Origin: Gnetum montanum
Lineage: Eukaryota; Streptophyta; Gnetopsida; Gnetales; Gnetaceae
Length of the DNA: 52,083 nucleotides
Assembly: GCA_015680685.1 (NCBI GenBank)
Contig: MNCI01008582.1
Coordinates: forward strand, 304,820-356,902
Direction of reading: 5' to 3'
Shown here: one piece after another, positions 1 through 10,620 of the stretch
How positions within the stretch are numbered: the stretch's first letter is position 1
Layout of the letters: every line of letters starts with the position of its first letter
Notes under the pieces: generated by a model
Databases searched by the model: none
Told to the model about the DNA's origin: nothing
Seen by the model: the letters and a program-made list of their open reading frames with translations, nothing else
Program-made: the position numbers and the translations under genes

Positions 1-396
1 TGTTGTGTGTGCAGATGGCAATCATACAACAACAGAATGGATCTGGCGCAAACACTTGAAATGGAGCCGCACTGAAGTAACTATGCAAGGAGCATGATCG
101 ATAATGAGCTTACGGATGGACAACGGAAGGCGCAATCTAGGCGTTGGCAACAACAAGACTCTTCTCTCTTCTTCTCTTCTATTCTCTCTCCTCTTTTCTC
201 TCAGCTGCCAAATGTGGCCTGATGTCATTGTAATAAGGTGTTCACCCTTGTTGTCATGAACACCAGTTTTGTCAAGTCTTGTAATAAAGACCATTCACAT
301 GTCATCCCATTAGTTCCATTTCCCCTAATAATCCCATACCTACCTGATATCATTGTAAGGAACTCGAGGACGAGTTTTCATTCAGTCATGGGGGTA
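1..396 (+). mobile_element. 3' internal end of gypsy-type element D-left, with polypurine tract
   Basis: No convincing protein is readable here. The stretch has a pyrimidine-rich tract near 160-210. From 345 it contains the conserved pre-LTR block with CTCGAGGACGAG, ending in the polypurine tract CATGGGGGTA at 387-396, directly before the LTR. The same block lies inverted at the right end of the window and, in altered form, next to the LTRs of B and C. It is therefore the untranslated tail of an element whose body lies left of the window. The CTCGAGGACGAG-type motif before the tract is common in plant Ty3/gypsy elements. Confidence 0.75.
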
Positions 397-422
397 TGAT
401 GAGACGCGACATGCATTGTGCC

Positions 423-463
423 GCGATATCGCATCCCATGCGATATTGCGTACGCGATATTGC
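423..463 (+). promoter_or_regulatory. GCGATATYGC palindrome cluster in U3 of D-left
   Basis: GCGATATCGC at 423-432 is a perfect 10-base palindrome. GCGATATTGC follows at 440-449 and 454-463. The cluster ends 17 bases upstream of the TATA box. The same arrangement occurs in the other D LTR and both B LTRs. A role as a binding site is inferred. Confidence 0.6.
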
Positions 464-479
464 GGTCTGCTGCCATATC

Positions 480-487
480 TATAAATA
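480..487 (+). promoter_or_regulatory. TATA box of D-left LTR
   Basis: TATAAATA, about 84 bases from the LTR start, followed by AGAGGCGGC, which is also conserved in the right-hand D LTR. Confidence 0.65.
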
Positions 488-1699
488 AGAGGCGGCATTC
501 CCCTTATTTCCCAATCTTAGCTAGAAGTAGCGAAGCTCTGGCAGATTGATCACTCTAGAGTTAGAATTTTTCCCATGTGCCCGCAGTAGGAGTCCTAGAG
601 TGAACGGCTCTTTATTTGAGCAGCTTGTAACCTGAACCCAAGTTGTGTATGGCAATAAAGATAAACTTGATTGGATAAACCTTGCAGTACATGGTTTTAT
701 TGTTGTTTATTTACTGCTTTCCTAGTGCGCACAAGTACAACTTGATTACGAGCATCTACGAACGTGTACGACTAGTCAAGGAATCGGCTGCTTGTCGCAA
801 CGCGTGAGTACGACTTGACTACGAGCATTGACTGCTTGGTAACCGAGTAGCGTATTCCAGGATTCTACGCTTGGTAATCCCAGTGGTAGTTCAATGTGTA
901 TAGGTAGTCAAGGAATCGGCTGCTCATCGCTAGGCTAGAACGTGTGATAAGTACGACTTAGTTACGAGCACCCACGGGTGTGTACGGCTAGCTAAGGAAT
1001 CGGCTGCTTATCACACTTAAGCTAAATAGGTGCCTCAGTACGACCACTTCAAGCACTTGCGTTACGTGTGGTGATCCTAGTAACGATTAGCGTTTGGTAA
1101 GCCACAGTTGCATAGTTCAGGGTGTGTCCGGTAAGTGGGAACGGATGCTGACGCTACTTAATTTAGACTTAGATCATTAGTTAGAGTTAGTTAGTTTCTC
1201 AACCCTTTTCCCTGATAGCATAGAAGATAACCGAAAAATACCAAAAAAATCACATACCTCAAACTTGCTTAACCATACACCGTGACACTTACAAGCAAGC
1301 CTGGGAAGACAACGAACGATTAACCCCAAGTGTTTTCTGTGGTGTTAAGGCATTTAGTCTGCGGAGTTCGATCGAATTACGCGTGCACGCTCGTATTCGT
1401 ATGGTTGAGTGTAGGGGTACCTCGCCACTCATCAGTTATGTAGGTGATGAAATATATTTTAAAGCTAAAAATTGAAGTAACAACTTTATTAACTAGAAAT
1501 CCAAAGTAATGCATGAAAGAAAGACCCTTTAATTTATAGAAAAATAATGTGGCCATATTGAAGAACATAAACCAACATTACCCCATAACTTAGAACCTTT
1601 CAAAAATAAAAAGAATGGATGAACTAGAATCATTTTAATTTAGATATGTCTATGAATTCATAAAAATTTGAAAATAATATTTAACTTTCCTATTTTAGC

Positions 1700-2175
1700 C
1701 TATTTCTCTTTTTAATGACACAAAGATATCTTAGTCCACTTTTTACTTTGAGAAATAACTATTGAATGATTATCTTTGATGTCTCCAAGGTCTTTCTCTT
1801 TAGATGATGATTATAATATCTTATTCCATGTTACACTAGTGTTCATTCCTATATGAAAGAAGATATTTTATTAGTAAATCAACTTGTTCATGATTAAAGT
1901 CAACAAGAATGGGCTTTGTGTTTTCCTCCTTCACTTATTGTTTTGTAAAATAACATTTTATGTTCACATGCCTTTGGTTTTTAATGCACATGCCCATTGG
2001 ATAATTCAATGGCTACTAAGTTATCATAAGCCATTGCAATGAATTTAGCTTCACAAGTTGAGAGGATAATTGAATCTTTTTTTCTTGATTTTTAATATAT
2101 TTCTCCTAATGTAAGCTTTCTATCATTGTGATCTCCTCCCCAATTAGCATCTAAATAGACATTAAAATATCTATT
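1700..2175 (-). pseudogene. copia RNase H fragment of K
   Basis: Minus-strand translation shows VYLDANWGGDHNDRKLTLG, matching the copia RNase H opening (DADWAGD..DRKSTSG), then LSTCEAKFIAMAYD, matching the usual LSTAEAEYIA segment. The frame is broken and downstream residues are poorly kept. This domain degrades the RNA strand during reverse transcription. It is the last pol domain, followed on this strand by the D-left insertion. Confidence 0.75.
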
Positions 2176-3230
2176 TCCTTTGGTATAGATGATTCCATGA
2201 TCCATGGTACCTTTCACATATCTTAAGACATGAATGAGAGAATTAAGGTAAGATTTTCTAGGTTCATACATATATCTTAATAAGATAGAAGTAAAAAATT
2301 TTATGTCTAGTCTTATGTGATAAATAATCTAAGTGCTTTGATCATACTTCTATAGGACATTGCATCTACAATTATTATGCTATTATTGTGTTCTACTTTT
2401 ATGTTATTAGGTAGAGGAGATTTAGTGGATATTTCTTTGCTGATTTTGTATTTTCCTAGACTAGAAATAGCGTATTTGGTTTAATAAACTTCAATTCTCT
2501 CCATTTATTAATCAAATTTTATGCTAAGAAAATACCTCAATTCTCCTATATCTTTCATTTTAAATTCACTCTTCATGTTTAACTTAAAATCTTTTATCAA
2601 CTTATTATTTGTGGTTGTAAATATAATATCACCTACATATACTAAAATAATGATGAATTTCTTATTGTCATGCTTACAATACAATGTGGATTCAAACATG
2701 CAAGATGAATATCCTTTCTTTAGCAAGTAGTCATCAATCCTTTGAAACCATGCTCTATGTACTTGTTTTAGTTCATATAAATCTTTATTCAATTTGCATA
2801 CTTTTTCTTCCTTTTCTTTGATGATGTATCCTTATAGTTGATAAATATATATATCTTCAGTAATGTTCCAATTTAGAAATTTTGAATTTAAATTCATTTA
2901 ATGGAGTTTAACGTTATGATGAGCTAAAATGAAAATAATGAGTTTAATGGTTTCAAATATTGCTACTAGTGAAAAAATATCCTTTTGCCACTAGCTTTGT
3001 ATTATGTTTGATTATTTCATTGTTTCATTAAATTTAGTTTTGTATAGCCACTGGTAATCAATCACCATTTTTCCTTTTGGTTTATCAACTAGTTTGAAAA
3101 TCTTGCTTTTCATAAGTGCTTCATATTCTATGTCCATAGCTTCTTTCAATGCTTTGATCTTTAAGACTTCTTTAACATTCTTTGATTCTTATGTAAAAGT
3201 TGAATATGATATATTTGTAATGACACTTGA
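2176..3230 (-). pseudogene. copia reverse transcriptase (RVT_2) remnant of K
   Basis: An open stretch at 2508-2792 reads LYELKQVHRAWFQRIDDYLL, the copia LYGLKQAPRAW block, then the catalytic region as ILVYVGDIIF. The usual YVDD has become YVGD, so one catalytic aspartate is lost. The domain start is visible near 3070-3170 as AMDIEYEAL and FKLVDKPKGKMVIDYQWLYK. Stops separate these parts. Reverse transcriptase copies element RNA to DNA; this copy cannot be functional. Confidence 0.85.
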
Positions 3231-3333
3231 TTAATCTTATTTTAAAATTATTATCTAGCATTTGGTTTTAAGGATGATCTCTTTGAGTCCAAGATTTAGG
3301 GTTAATTTTGTTTTTCATTTTTCGAGTATCTTG

Positions 3334-3729
3334 CTAAAAATCTATTATACCAAAGTTTTCTTCAAAACAATGACATTTCTTGATGAATACCACTTTTGTT
3401 TTTTTTAGATCATAATATCTATATGTTGAAGTTTTTGAATCATAGCCTAGAAATATGCACTTTCTTCTTATATCATCTAATTTATTTATGAGTTTCTTTG
3501 GAATCTTAACATAGCAATGGTATGTTGAATTTTTTGAATCATAGCCTAGAAATATGCACTTTCTTCTTATATCATATAATTTATTTATGAGTTTCTTTGG
3601 AATCTTAACATAGCAATGGTAGTAAAAAGTTTTTAGATGAATAATACTGGAAATTTTATTGTACAATAGTTCATGTGGTGATCTATCTTTATTAATGTTA
3701 ATAATTCTATTGGTGATGTGTGTAGCCAT
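3334..3729 (-). pseudogene. copia integrase C-terminal part with an in-frame 33-residue duplication
   Basis: The 131-residue open stretch begins MATHITNRI and includes SPHELLYNK (the usual TPYEAW..KKP region), then KCIFLGYDSK, the conserved KCIFLGY of copia integrase. The segment from CYVKIPKKLI to STYH/STYR is present twice in tandem. The unit is 99 bases, so the reading frame is kept. The two units differ at few residues (LYDI/LDDI, KNS/KTS). The duplicated unit spans the part linking the core to the C-terminal region. Confidence 0.85.
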
Positions 3730-3779
3730 GGTTCTAACAATGCTCCAATATATAGTTCAATGATAAGCATTTTTAAGAA

Positions 3780-4500
3780 GGCATCCTATCATGTCTTGAA
3801 GAGTTTTATTTTTCCTTTTAGTGATTCCATTTTAGATTAAGAATTGTAACCACATGTGGTTTGATAAAATATCCTTGTTTTATGCAAAAGTCTTTAAAGT
3901 CTTTATTTATAAATTATTCTCTCTATCTATTTTTATGGCTTTGATTTTTTTGAATGCATCATATTTAGATTTCAAGTTGTAAGTATAAATATATTTGGTG
4001 TAGTCATCCATAATAACCATGAAATAACTAGCTCATTTAATAGAGATGGTAGGCATGGAATCAACTAGATTAAGGTATAGAAGTTCAAGTAATCTTTCCT
4101 TCCTTTGCATAGGAGTTGTATGAGAATAATGAGTTTTTTTTCTTTGAATTTATATTTTACATTAATCTTTTGATATTTCTTTGATTGTTAGTCTTATTTA
4201 TTTTTTAGTTTTCCCATTTTTATAATGTTTGAAAAAGAGGTATTTCCTAGTCTCTCGTGGCATAATTTTCCTTCTTCCTCTAGTTTTGAAATTTTTGTAT
4301 TTCTTGAATTTAAACATTTCTTAATTTTTGAAGTTGCTTCTTGATCATTTGTTTTAATTGTAATTTTAGGTTCCATGTTGATGATTATATTACCTTGAAA
4401 ATCAACACAATCAGAATCCAAAGAATAAATTCTAATAATTTTTTCTTTGTTTGGATTGGTTATGATACACATGTTATCAATGAAATTTACATTGATACCT
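3780..4500 (-). pseudogene. copia GAG-pre-integrase and integrase core remnant of K
   Basis: 4194-4472 is open and ends with LCHERLGNTSFSNIIKMGKL, the copia pre-integrase HxxxxH-type block (LWHRRLGH.S...L). Beyond it, broken frames show DDYTKYIYTYNLKSKYDAF (the catalytic DD.SR..W segment) and the QNGVSERRNRTL-like region near 3800-3840. Integrase inserts the cDNA into the host chromosome. Multiple stops make this copy dead. Confidence 0.75.
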
Positions 4501-4539
4501 CTTCTGGGTAGTTGTCCAATAGATAGCAGATATTTTAAA

Positions 4540-4760
4540 ACGTTGGAAACATAGTAGATCAGAGTGATAGAGATAATCTTAATTTTGGATATTCTAATAA
4601 TACAGTTATTTCTTTAATGTTTAAATGATTTCCATCTTCTATTTTGATATTTCCAAGTATTCTAGGTTTGTAATTAAGATGATGATTTCTATGAGATGTC
4701 ATGTGGCTACAACGATCATATTGCATTATCCATGAGTCATTTTTTATTTTAATAATAGAA
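4540..4760 (-). pseudogene. copia aspartic protease remnant of K
   Basis: The minus strand near 4735-4690 reads NDSWIMQYDRCSHMTSHRNH, corresponding to copia protease WILDSGCSRHMTG. The DSG active site is no longer intact. It lies between the zinc-knuckle remnant and the pre-integrase block, as expected. Confidence 0.6.
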
Positions 4761-4859
4761 TTTAGAGCTATGTTATTACCTTGTGGTAATTTTTCTTTGC
4801 TAATGATGATTCCATCTTCTTTGTTACTTTTCCTCTTTTTCTTTTGTTGTAGTTAAAAA

Positions 4860-5800
4860 GGTTCAAATTCCATTTTTGTCCATCATGCTTCAATAGTATG
4901 GTCTCTTCTCTTACCAAATCTATAGAAATATTTGGAGGAGTTATTAAAGTTTCTTTGATTATTATTTTTTCATCTTTCTCTTTCTTTTCCTCTTCCTTTA
5001 ATGGACTTGAAACTCTATCTCTTTTCTTAATTATCTTTTAAATTCTTATTTTTCTTGATACTTTCTGTTATATTGATTTTTCTACCTCTACCTCTACCTC
5101 TACCTCTAAACCTTTCTTCTCTTCCTCTTTGATTTAAAAAGTAAGATAGATTAGTAAAATTATTTTTTTCTTCTTGCTTTCATAGTTTGAAGGATTTTGA
5201 TTTGAATCACTAATTCATTAATGCTTAGCATGTTTATGCTATTGGATAGCATGATGTTTTCCATAGTGTTTTTAAATCTTGGATCCATTGATAGGATTTG
5301 TATTAGCCTTTTTATCTTTTTCCTACAATAATACCCATAGTCATATTCATCTATTCTTCTAAGATTGATATACAATCTAGTAAAAAATATTTCTATGTAT
5401 TCATTGGGCTGAATGTCAAGAGAGTTAAATTATTATTTGTATGATAATTATTACATGTATCTATTTTTAGGATTTCCTATGTATTATAATTGAAGTGGTT
5501 CTCACATATCTTTAACAAAATGATGGAGAATGAGTTTGGAAGATACAACTTCTAAAACACTATTAAGAAATATTATGGATTCTAGATTAATTTTCTTCTT
5601 CCTATGTTCATATTTCCTTAATGATGTTCAATTTAGGTCTTTAATATCATTGATGATTTTAAAACCAATTAAAATTATTTTCAAATACTCATTGATTCCT
5701 AGAAGACCTTTCTATGAGTCTAACCTAGAGGCTAAAGTCTTGTGTTCCATTAAAAATTATGAAACATTTAAACACCTCTTTAAGATTCATTTTGATTGAT
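4860..5800 (-). pseudogene. copia gag remnant of K
   Basis: Broken frames from about 5800 show FNGTQDF (the FNGTNF.W start of copia gag). 5160-5375 is open and includes RRIDEYDYGYYCRKKIKRLIQ and SINMLSINELVIQIKIL, as in UBN2-type gag. Near 4930-4870 is a degraded zinc knuckle (FGKRRDHTIEA, cysteines lost). Gag forms the virus-like particle. Several stops disrupt it. Confidence 0.65.
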
Positions 5801-5814
5801 GACAAGGAAACCTT

Positions 5815-5826
5815 GATTTGATACTA
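5815..5826 (-). promoter_or_regulatory. Primer-binding site of K (initiator-Met tRNA type)
   Basis: On the minus strand TAGTATCAAATC matches TGGTATCAGAGC at 9 of 12 bases and lies just before the gag start. It sets the K 5' LTR boundary near 5827. Confidence 0.5.
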
Positions 5827-7100
5827 GTTTTATTATATATTGAATGTAATGAAGAATAAAAAAAATCTAACACCCTTCTTCTTTAGGTTACATAACATTA
5901 CATTAGATATAGAATCTCTAACGAATGATTGATCATGGTAAGAAAAAAACAAAAAATCAAAATGGTATGACTTAGGACTAAGAAAGTGAAATAAATATAT
6001 GATGATGTCATGATTAAAGAAAAAGAAAAAAATTAATAACAAGATATGAACATAATGCTAGTTAATACAAGTATATAAATTAGCAAACTAAAAGCTATAC
6101 TAAATTGAAAATCAATGATATAACATATGTATTTGAAAATAATGCATAACCATGAATATCCACCAATATCAATATGTTAAAAATTATATAAATTATTCAT
6201 GATCCATATACATAAAACATAATAAAAAATAGACTAATAAATATCCATAAATATTATAATATGTAAAAGATAGTATGATCTAAAAGATAAAAATTAAGTG
6301 TGCATAATATCTAAAAATCAAAAGCAAATATTAGGATATCTTCTTACTTCACATAGCCCTAATGACATGAAAATAAAAGATATCAATATAACCTAAGTAA
6401 GAAACATTAGAAACTCCTCTAATTAAATTGAGAAAATGTCTCATATAGGCTAGGTGAAAGCATGTTGGCCTCCAACACATGTTAGTAAGCATAAATAATT
6501 CAAGAATTATGGATAATACTACATACATAGTTCTGAGCATCAAGTGAAAATCTAACCAAATTAAATTTTCCACTCCAACCCATCAATCTATAAAAAAAAA
6601 TAGGCTAGCACACACTTTTCTCATTTTCAAATGTATGTATTATTATCATGAGTACTTTTCCAACTAAATTTTGAAAAACAATTCCAAGCTACCATGCATA
6701 TGGATTTATTTATTAGTCTTAAACAAAACTACCAATGCTAGAAGCATAACATAGGACCCATATATAACATTCTAAAGGCATCAAATAAAGGACTAATGAG
6801 CTATCGATCATCCTCTTCTAAATAATGGAGCCTCCAATAAGAGTCATACTAATTCATCCCAATGTAGGAAAAATATTGGACATATCCAACTAGCCATGAA
6901 ACTTGGTGCTAGCTCTTAACAAACAACAAATATTTAAGCATCCAAATAAGTGTAAATTAAACATTGATGGAGAGACAAAACAGACATGCCAACATATTCA
7001 AATGACTATAATCTCCAATATGAACCAAAACTTAACTCAAATATCAAATGCAATGCTTCCATAGGATCTAGACCAACTAAACAATATGTAATGAAGTCCA

Positions 7101-8294
7101 TGTTGACCTTTTGATGTGTCAAAACATTAAGTAAAATGGAGACAAAGGTTGTGCGATTTTTGTGTTTGTAGAACAACGTACTTGGAAAACTAAGATGAGA
7201 TAAAGCCTACATTGATGACAAGAAATGGACTAATTTAGAGCTCAAAGGAGAAGGTCATCCATAAGATCTCAAGCAAACAAGCAAGAATTCAAGAACATGG
7301 ACAAGGACCAAATAACTTATGAGCAAAGTTGTCATCATTGAAGCATGCAAAAGTCAAAAACTATGAACAAGGTACAAAGAATTCATCATGCAAAGGAATG
7401 TGAAGAAAGACATATTTGATAAATAGTAGATATCATGGCAAAATTGAAGGATGAATAGACAAAGATGTCTTTAAGAAATAGTAGATGTCTTTCATCAAAC
7501 AAAGATTTCTTCACCAAACAAAGATGTTTTTCAAGAATAGAAAGTAGTTTTAGAAAGCTTCCTTTCCAAAATGGAGGCAAATATAGAAAGATGTCTCATG
7601 AATAAAGAAGATGTCTTCCATGACTATTATCTACCATTAGCTAGCTATTACACGAGTTCCAAGATGGATTTGGAAACATGATTACTATAAGAAGATATCA
7701 CTCTCAATGGGAAATGCGCAAGCTCTTGTACAATCATTGTATAATCATTTGTTAATCATTGTAATCACTATTGCACCTCATTGTATTATTATTTGTCCAT
7801 TTTAAAGTATGTTATACGTCAAATTGTAAGGAATAGCAAACTAAGTTGCATTCATTTCTTGTAATTGTTGTTCTCCCTTGGACCTTGTAGGGTTGATGTG
7901 CTTCTTTTGGGAATGCATCTCGCTTGAGCTTGTCGGGATCCTACAAGATTACGTGGTTGGTGTTGCAACACAACATTCTAGAGTAGATATCAAGATTGTA
8001 AATGTTGTGGAAGGCTAGAACCCACATTCTAAGCCTAATGGGACCTTATGGGATTCAATGGTTGATGTAGTGTCACAACACTCTAAAGCGGGGCTTAGAG
8101 ATTGTACAAGGTGTGGTACCCTTGAAACCACATTTCAGAGTAACAAAGTCTAGAGATGTGCTTGTGATCTATCCTCTTAGTGTGGACTACCCAAGTTGGG
8201 GAACCATGTTAAATTTTATGTATGTGCTTTGTTTAAAGAATTTAAATTTGGGAAACTTATTCATCCCTCCCCCTTCTAAGTTCAATGACCCACA
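7101..8294 (+). repeat. 5' LTR of CopS
   Basis: Begins TGTTGACCTTTTGATGTGTC and ends CCCACA. It aligns along its length with 15193-16356, including the block around GTCAAAACATTAAGTAAAATG and a repeated AAGATGTCTT-rich section. The start resembles the TTGTTGGACCTTTTGATG LTR start common in plant copia/Sirevirus-type elements. Confidence 0.8.
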
Positions 8295-8305
8295 AGTATT
8301 GAAGC
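8295..8305 (+). promoter_or_regulatory. Primer-binding site of CopS (initiator-Met tRNA type, decayed)
   Basis: AGTATTGAAGC directly after the LTR matches GGTATCAGAGC at 7 of 11 bases. Position rather than identity supports it. Confidence 0.4.
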
Positions 8306-8820
8306 TTGGTATTCTTCTTTGTCATCATCAACTTCAAGAGTGAACAATGGAGGGCACTGTTGGCACATTTGGCCATTCTATGGAACAGTTGGAATATTTT
8401 ATTAAAAATTGGGACAATCTATGGTTGTAAATTTAGAAGTAAATTTATAGCTTTAATGTTGTGGGTTGATGGGTGTTTTTGGGGAATTAATCCACTGGTA
8501 AATAAAATGATGTTAAGACCTTCTTAGGATACAAAATTAAAATGCCAAATGTCAGGAAGAAATGAAATCCAAAGACACTCTATGGATGAATGGATGAGGT
8601 AGAAATGAAGCTGGATGCTTGAAAGTAGCAACTTGAAATCAGCAACTTGATGGTATCTGCAAAGGTGGACTGTTTAGTATGTTTGGGCAATGTTGGACTT
8701 TAGATTGATTAAGTTGACCATTAAAATATGCAAAAGCAATGATCTTGGTTGGCATCACTCATTTTTTTCCACCATTTCTAGATTTCTTATTAAGATATTA
8801 AATATGACAACTTGGAAATA
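8306..8820 (+). other. CopS leader, no gene recognised
   Basis: AT-rich leader between the primer site and the GC-richer captured segment. Open frames at 8113-8343 and 8306-8527 overlap the LTR end and show no known domain. Confidence 0.4.
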
Positions 8821-8829
8821 ACATGGGTT

Positions 8830-10053
8830 ATTGTGGATACGGTGCTTTACCCGTAGACGCGGTCAGATTGTTTCAAGAAAGCCACTGCTTCCTGTAGGCG
8901 TGAAGTATCTGGGAGCTCGTTCACCACGCTAGGCGGGGGCACTCGTCACATTAGTTCGTACCTGTTGTGCCCATTACCCCTCATCTTTTTAACTAGAGTA
9001 GGCCTTGGGGTGGGTGAAGCAGGTCATACTGGTCGGATACAACAGAATCGGCAAGTATATTTTTCTCCATAAAAGAGCGAATGTATGGATGAAAGACCAT
9101 GGGCAGCAAGAATTACATGTGGAGCTGTATTTTTTTAAATGATAAAACTCCCTACCATGATTCATAGCCACGATGAAGGCATCAAAAAAGCCTCCAAAAA
9201 TTTCACAGTTCTTAAACATGTATGCAGCACCGGCGGCGATGGCGATACTACGAAACTTGCTGCTGGCAACGATGCGAAATTCAGCAGAGTTTCTGTTCTG
9301 GATTTGGGCTACTCCTGCTATGGTTCCATGGTGGCATGAACAACAAGTATGATGTGTTTCTGGAGGAATTCTTTTTTGCACAGACGCGGCCAGCAAGGCC
9401 TTCAGATTCTGCGCCTGCTAGTTTCCATCAAAAATTCTGCCACGCCTCCTTGATGATGCCGAGGTTTCCAGTGGTTAGAGTCCCTTCTTCTCTACGCCTG
9501 ATGCACTCAACCACACGTTGCTCGGCCCTGCCTAGTTCAAGAAAAAAAATAAATAAATTCAGGTTCTTGCGAAAGGAGAATGAACACCAACAATAATGGG
9601 CCATTACATAAATCCCCGGCACAATAACAAAAAAACCAGAGCTTACTCTCTTTGTTAACCCTAATTGTGGTTTCAAGCTTCACCAGTGCGGCGCATAGCA
9701 CCTCTTTTTCTTCAGATTTCCTTCCACGGCAAGTGCCTCTCTTCTCCATTTACGCTCCAACGATGAAATCGCGTCACGAAGGGTTCGATTTGGTACAAGA
9801 TCGTCCGCCAAAACATTCTTCTCTCTGCAAACGCAGCATAGCATGTCATGGGATTCTTATGATGAAGATTTTGGAAGGAAGGGATTATGTTCCAGGCAAA
9901 GATTATTAGGATTGCAGGCAAAGATGTAACGTCATTCGATACATGGCCAGAGCTGCTGCAGATCAGGAAGTGTTTAGTAATTTTAACGAACCAAATATAA
10001 AGATCACACGTGGTCCCTGGAATATGGATTAATTTCTTCAAGTTAGGGACCAA
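8830..10053 (-). pseudogene. Captured fragment of a host RBBP6/MPE1/PQT3-like U-box ubiquitin ligase gene
   Basis: This segment is richer in GC and CpG than everything around it. On the minus strand near 9860-9740 one frame reads CCVCREKNVLADDLVPNRTLRDAI and continues SSLERKWRREA. The part NVLADDLVPNRTLRDAI matches the end of the RING/U-box domain of plant PQT3/MPE1-like proteins (family: N-ILADDLLPNKTLRDTI). Upstream (9960-9880) are broken frames with scattered cysteines, as expected for the zinc-binding half. Downstream, a T-rich tract ending in CTAG near 9540 looks like a splice acceptor before GRAEQRVVECIRRREEGTL, which I do not recognise. The plus strand also has open frames, probably shadows. 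It is broken by stops. How far the captured sequence extends is uncertain. Confidence 0.55.
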
Positions 10054-10202
10054 TAGATATATATTTATTATGATTACTATCTCTATTACTATGATTTAAA
10101 GGAAATATTTTATTATTTCAAAAGGAAAGAGAAGTTATAGCGCAATTATTCAATGTTATATGTATAGAACAAGTGTCCTTTGCAATTTTTAAATATCATG
10201 GA

Positions 10203-10620
10203 TGTGATAACTTCCCCTTGGTGGTTACAACTAAATTTTAATTTCCCATGGTACTTATAACCACCAAGGCCACTTGTCAACTATAGCCTCTTTGTCTCCA
10301 AAATGGCCACTTGTCATCTACAACCTCTTTATCTCCACAATGGCCACTTGTCAACTAAATGGGACACGTGTCAACTGCAACTTGTTTCTCTCCATGGTGA
10401 CCACTTGGCAACTGAATGAAGGCACTTGGCAACTGCATGAAGACACTTGGCAACTACATGAAGACACTTGGCAACTGAATGAAGACACTTGTCCATGGAA
10501 TAGGACACTTGTCCATTGTAGCTTTTTTGTCTCTATGGTGGTTAAAACCACCCAAGATATTTTGTAACTTCCCTACCTACCTTTGAACCCTATAAAAAGG
10601 CTTCAAGGGTCAAGAAGGAG
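10203..10620 (+). promoter_or_regulatory. Promoter-like module: tandem CACTTGKCAACT repeats plus TATA box
   Basis: From 10270 to 10520 short repeats centred on CACTTGGCAACT or CACTTGTCAACT recur about ten times. The most regular part (about 10420-10490) has a 20-21 base period. Inverted copies of CCTTGGTGGTTA / TAACCACCAAGG flank the left side (10215-10270), with another near 10540. CTATAAAAAGG follows near 10590, then an AATAAAG signal near 10715. This is the order of an LTR U3-R, but I could not find a second copy or target duplication. It may be an older LTR or part of the CopS leader. Confidence 0.45.

Larger units (their letters stand above)
397..1434 (+). repeat. 3' LTR of element D-left (1038 bp)
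   Basis: The LTR starts TGATGAGACG after the polypurine tract and ends CTCATCA. No primer-binding site follows, so it is a 3' LTR in plus orientation. U3 is short: a cluster of GCGATATYGC palindromes and a TATA box within the first 90 bases. The rest (R/U5) holds several copies of a module with AAGGAATCGGCTGC followed by a CGAGTA/ACGA-rich segment, near 780, 908 and 993. It is nearly the reverse complement of 50998-52031. Insertion interrupts copia element K at 1434/1435. Confidence 0.85.
1435..5865 (-). mobile_element. Decayed Ty1/copia element K (gag to RNase H)
   Basis: Read on the minus strand, the domains come in copia order: primer site (about 5820), gag (5800-4860), protease (4760-4540), GAG-pre-integrase (4470-4200), integrase (4190-3334), reverse transcriptase (3230-2176) and RNase H (2175-1700). 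Integrase before reverse transcriptase is diagnostic of copia. Many stops and frameshifts break it, so it is inactive. D-left cuts its 3' side at 1434, so the 3' LTR is not visible. Its 5' LTR would start about 5827 and is interrupted by Gy1 at 5866. Confidence 0.85.

Noticed and set aside
5861-5865. AAAAA as the target duplication of Gy1
   Set aside because: The right side reads AAAAT in an A-rich context; too simple to count as evidence.
5833-6042. Minus-strand open frame of 69 residues near the K/Gy1 junction
   Set aside because: F/L/I-rich translation of A/T-rich DNA spanning the LTR border; not conserved in the other Gy1 LTR.
9139-9909. Plus-strand open frames in the GC-rich island as a host gene
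   Set aside because: The recognisable ubiquitin-ligase signature is on the minus strand. The plus frames show no known motif. Kept only as part of the captured fragment.
10351-10551. Minus-strand repetitive protein rich in CQVSS
   Set aside because: It is the translation of the CACTTGGCAACT repeats; the same array is open by chance on both strands.
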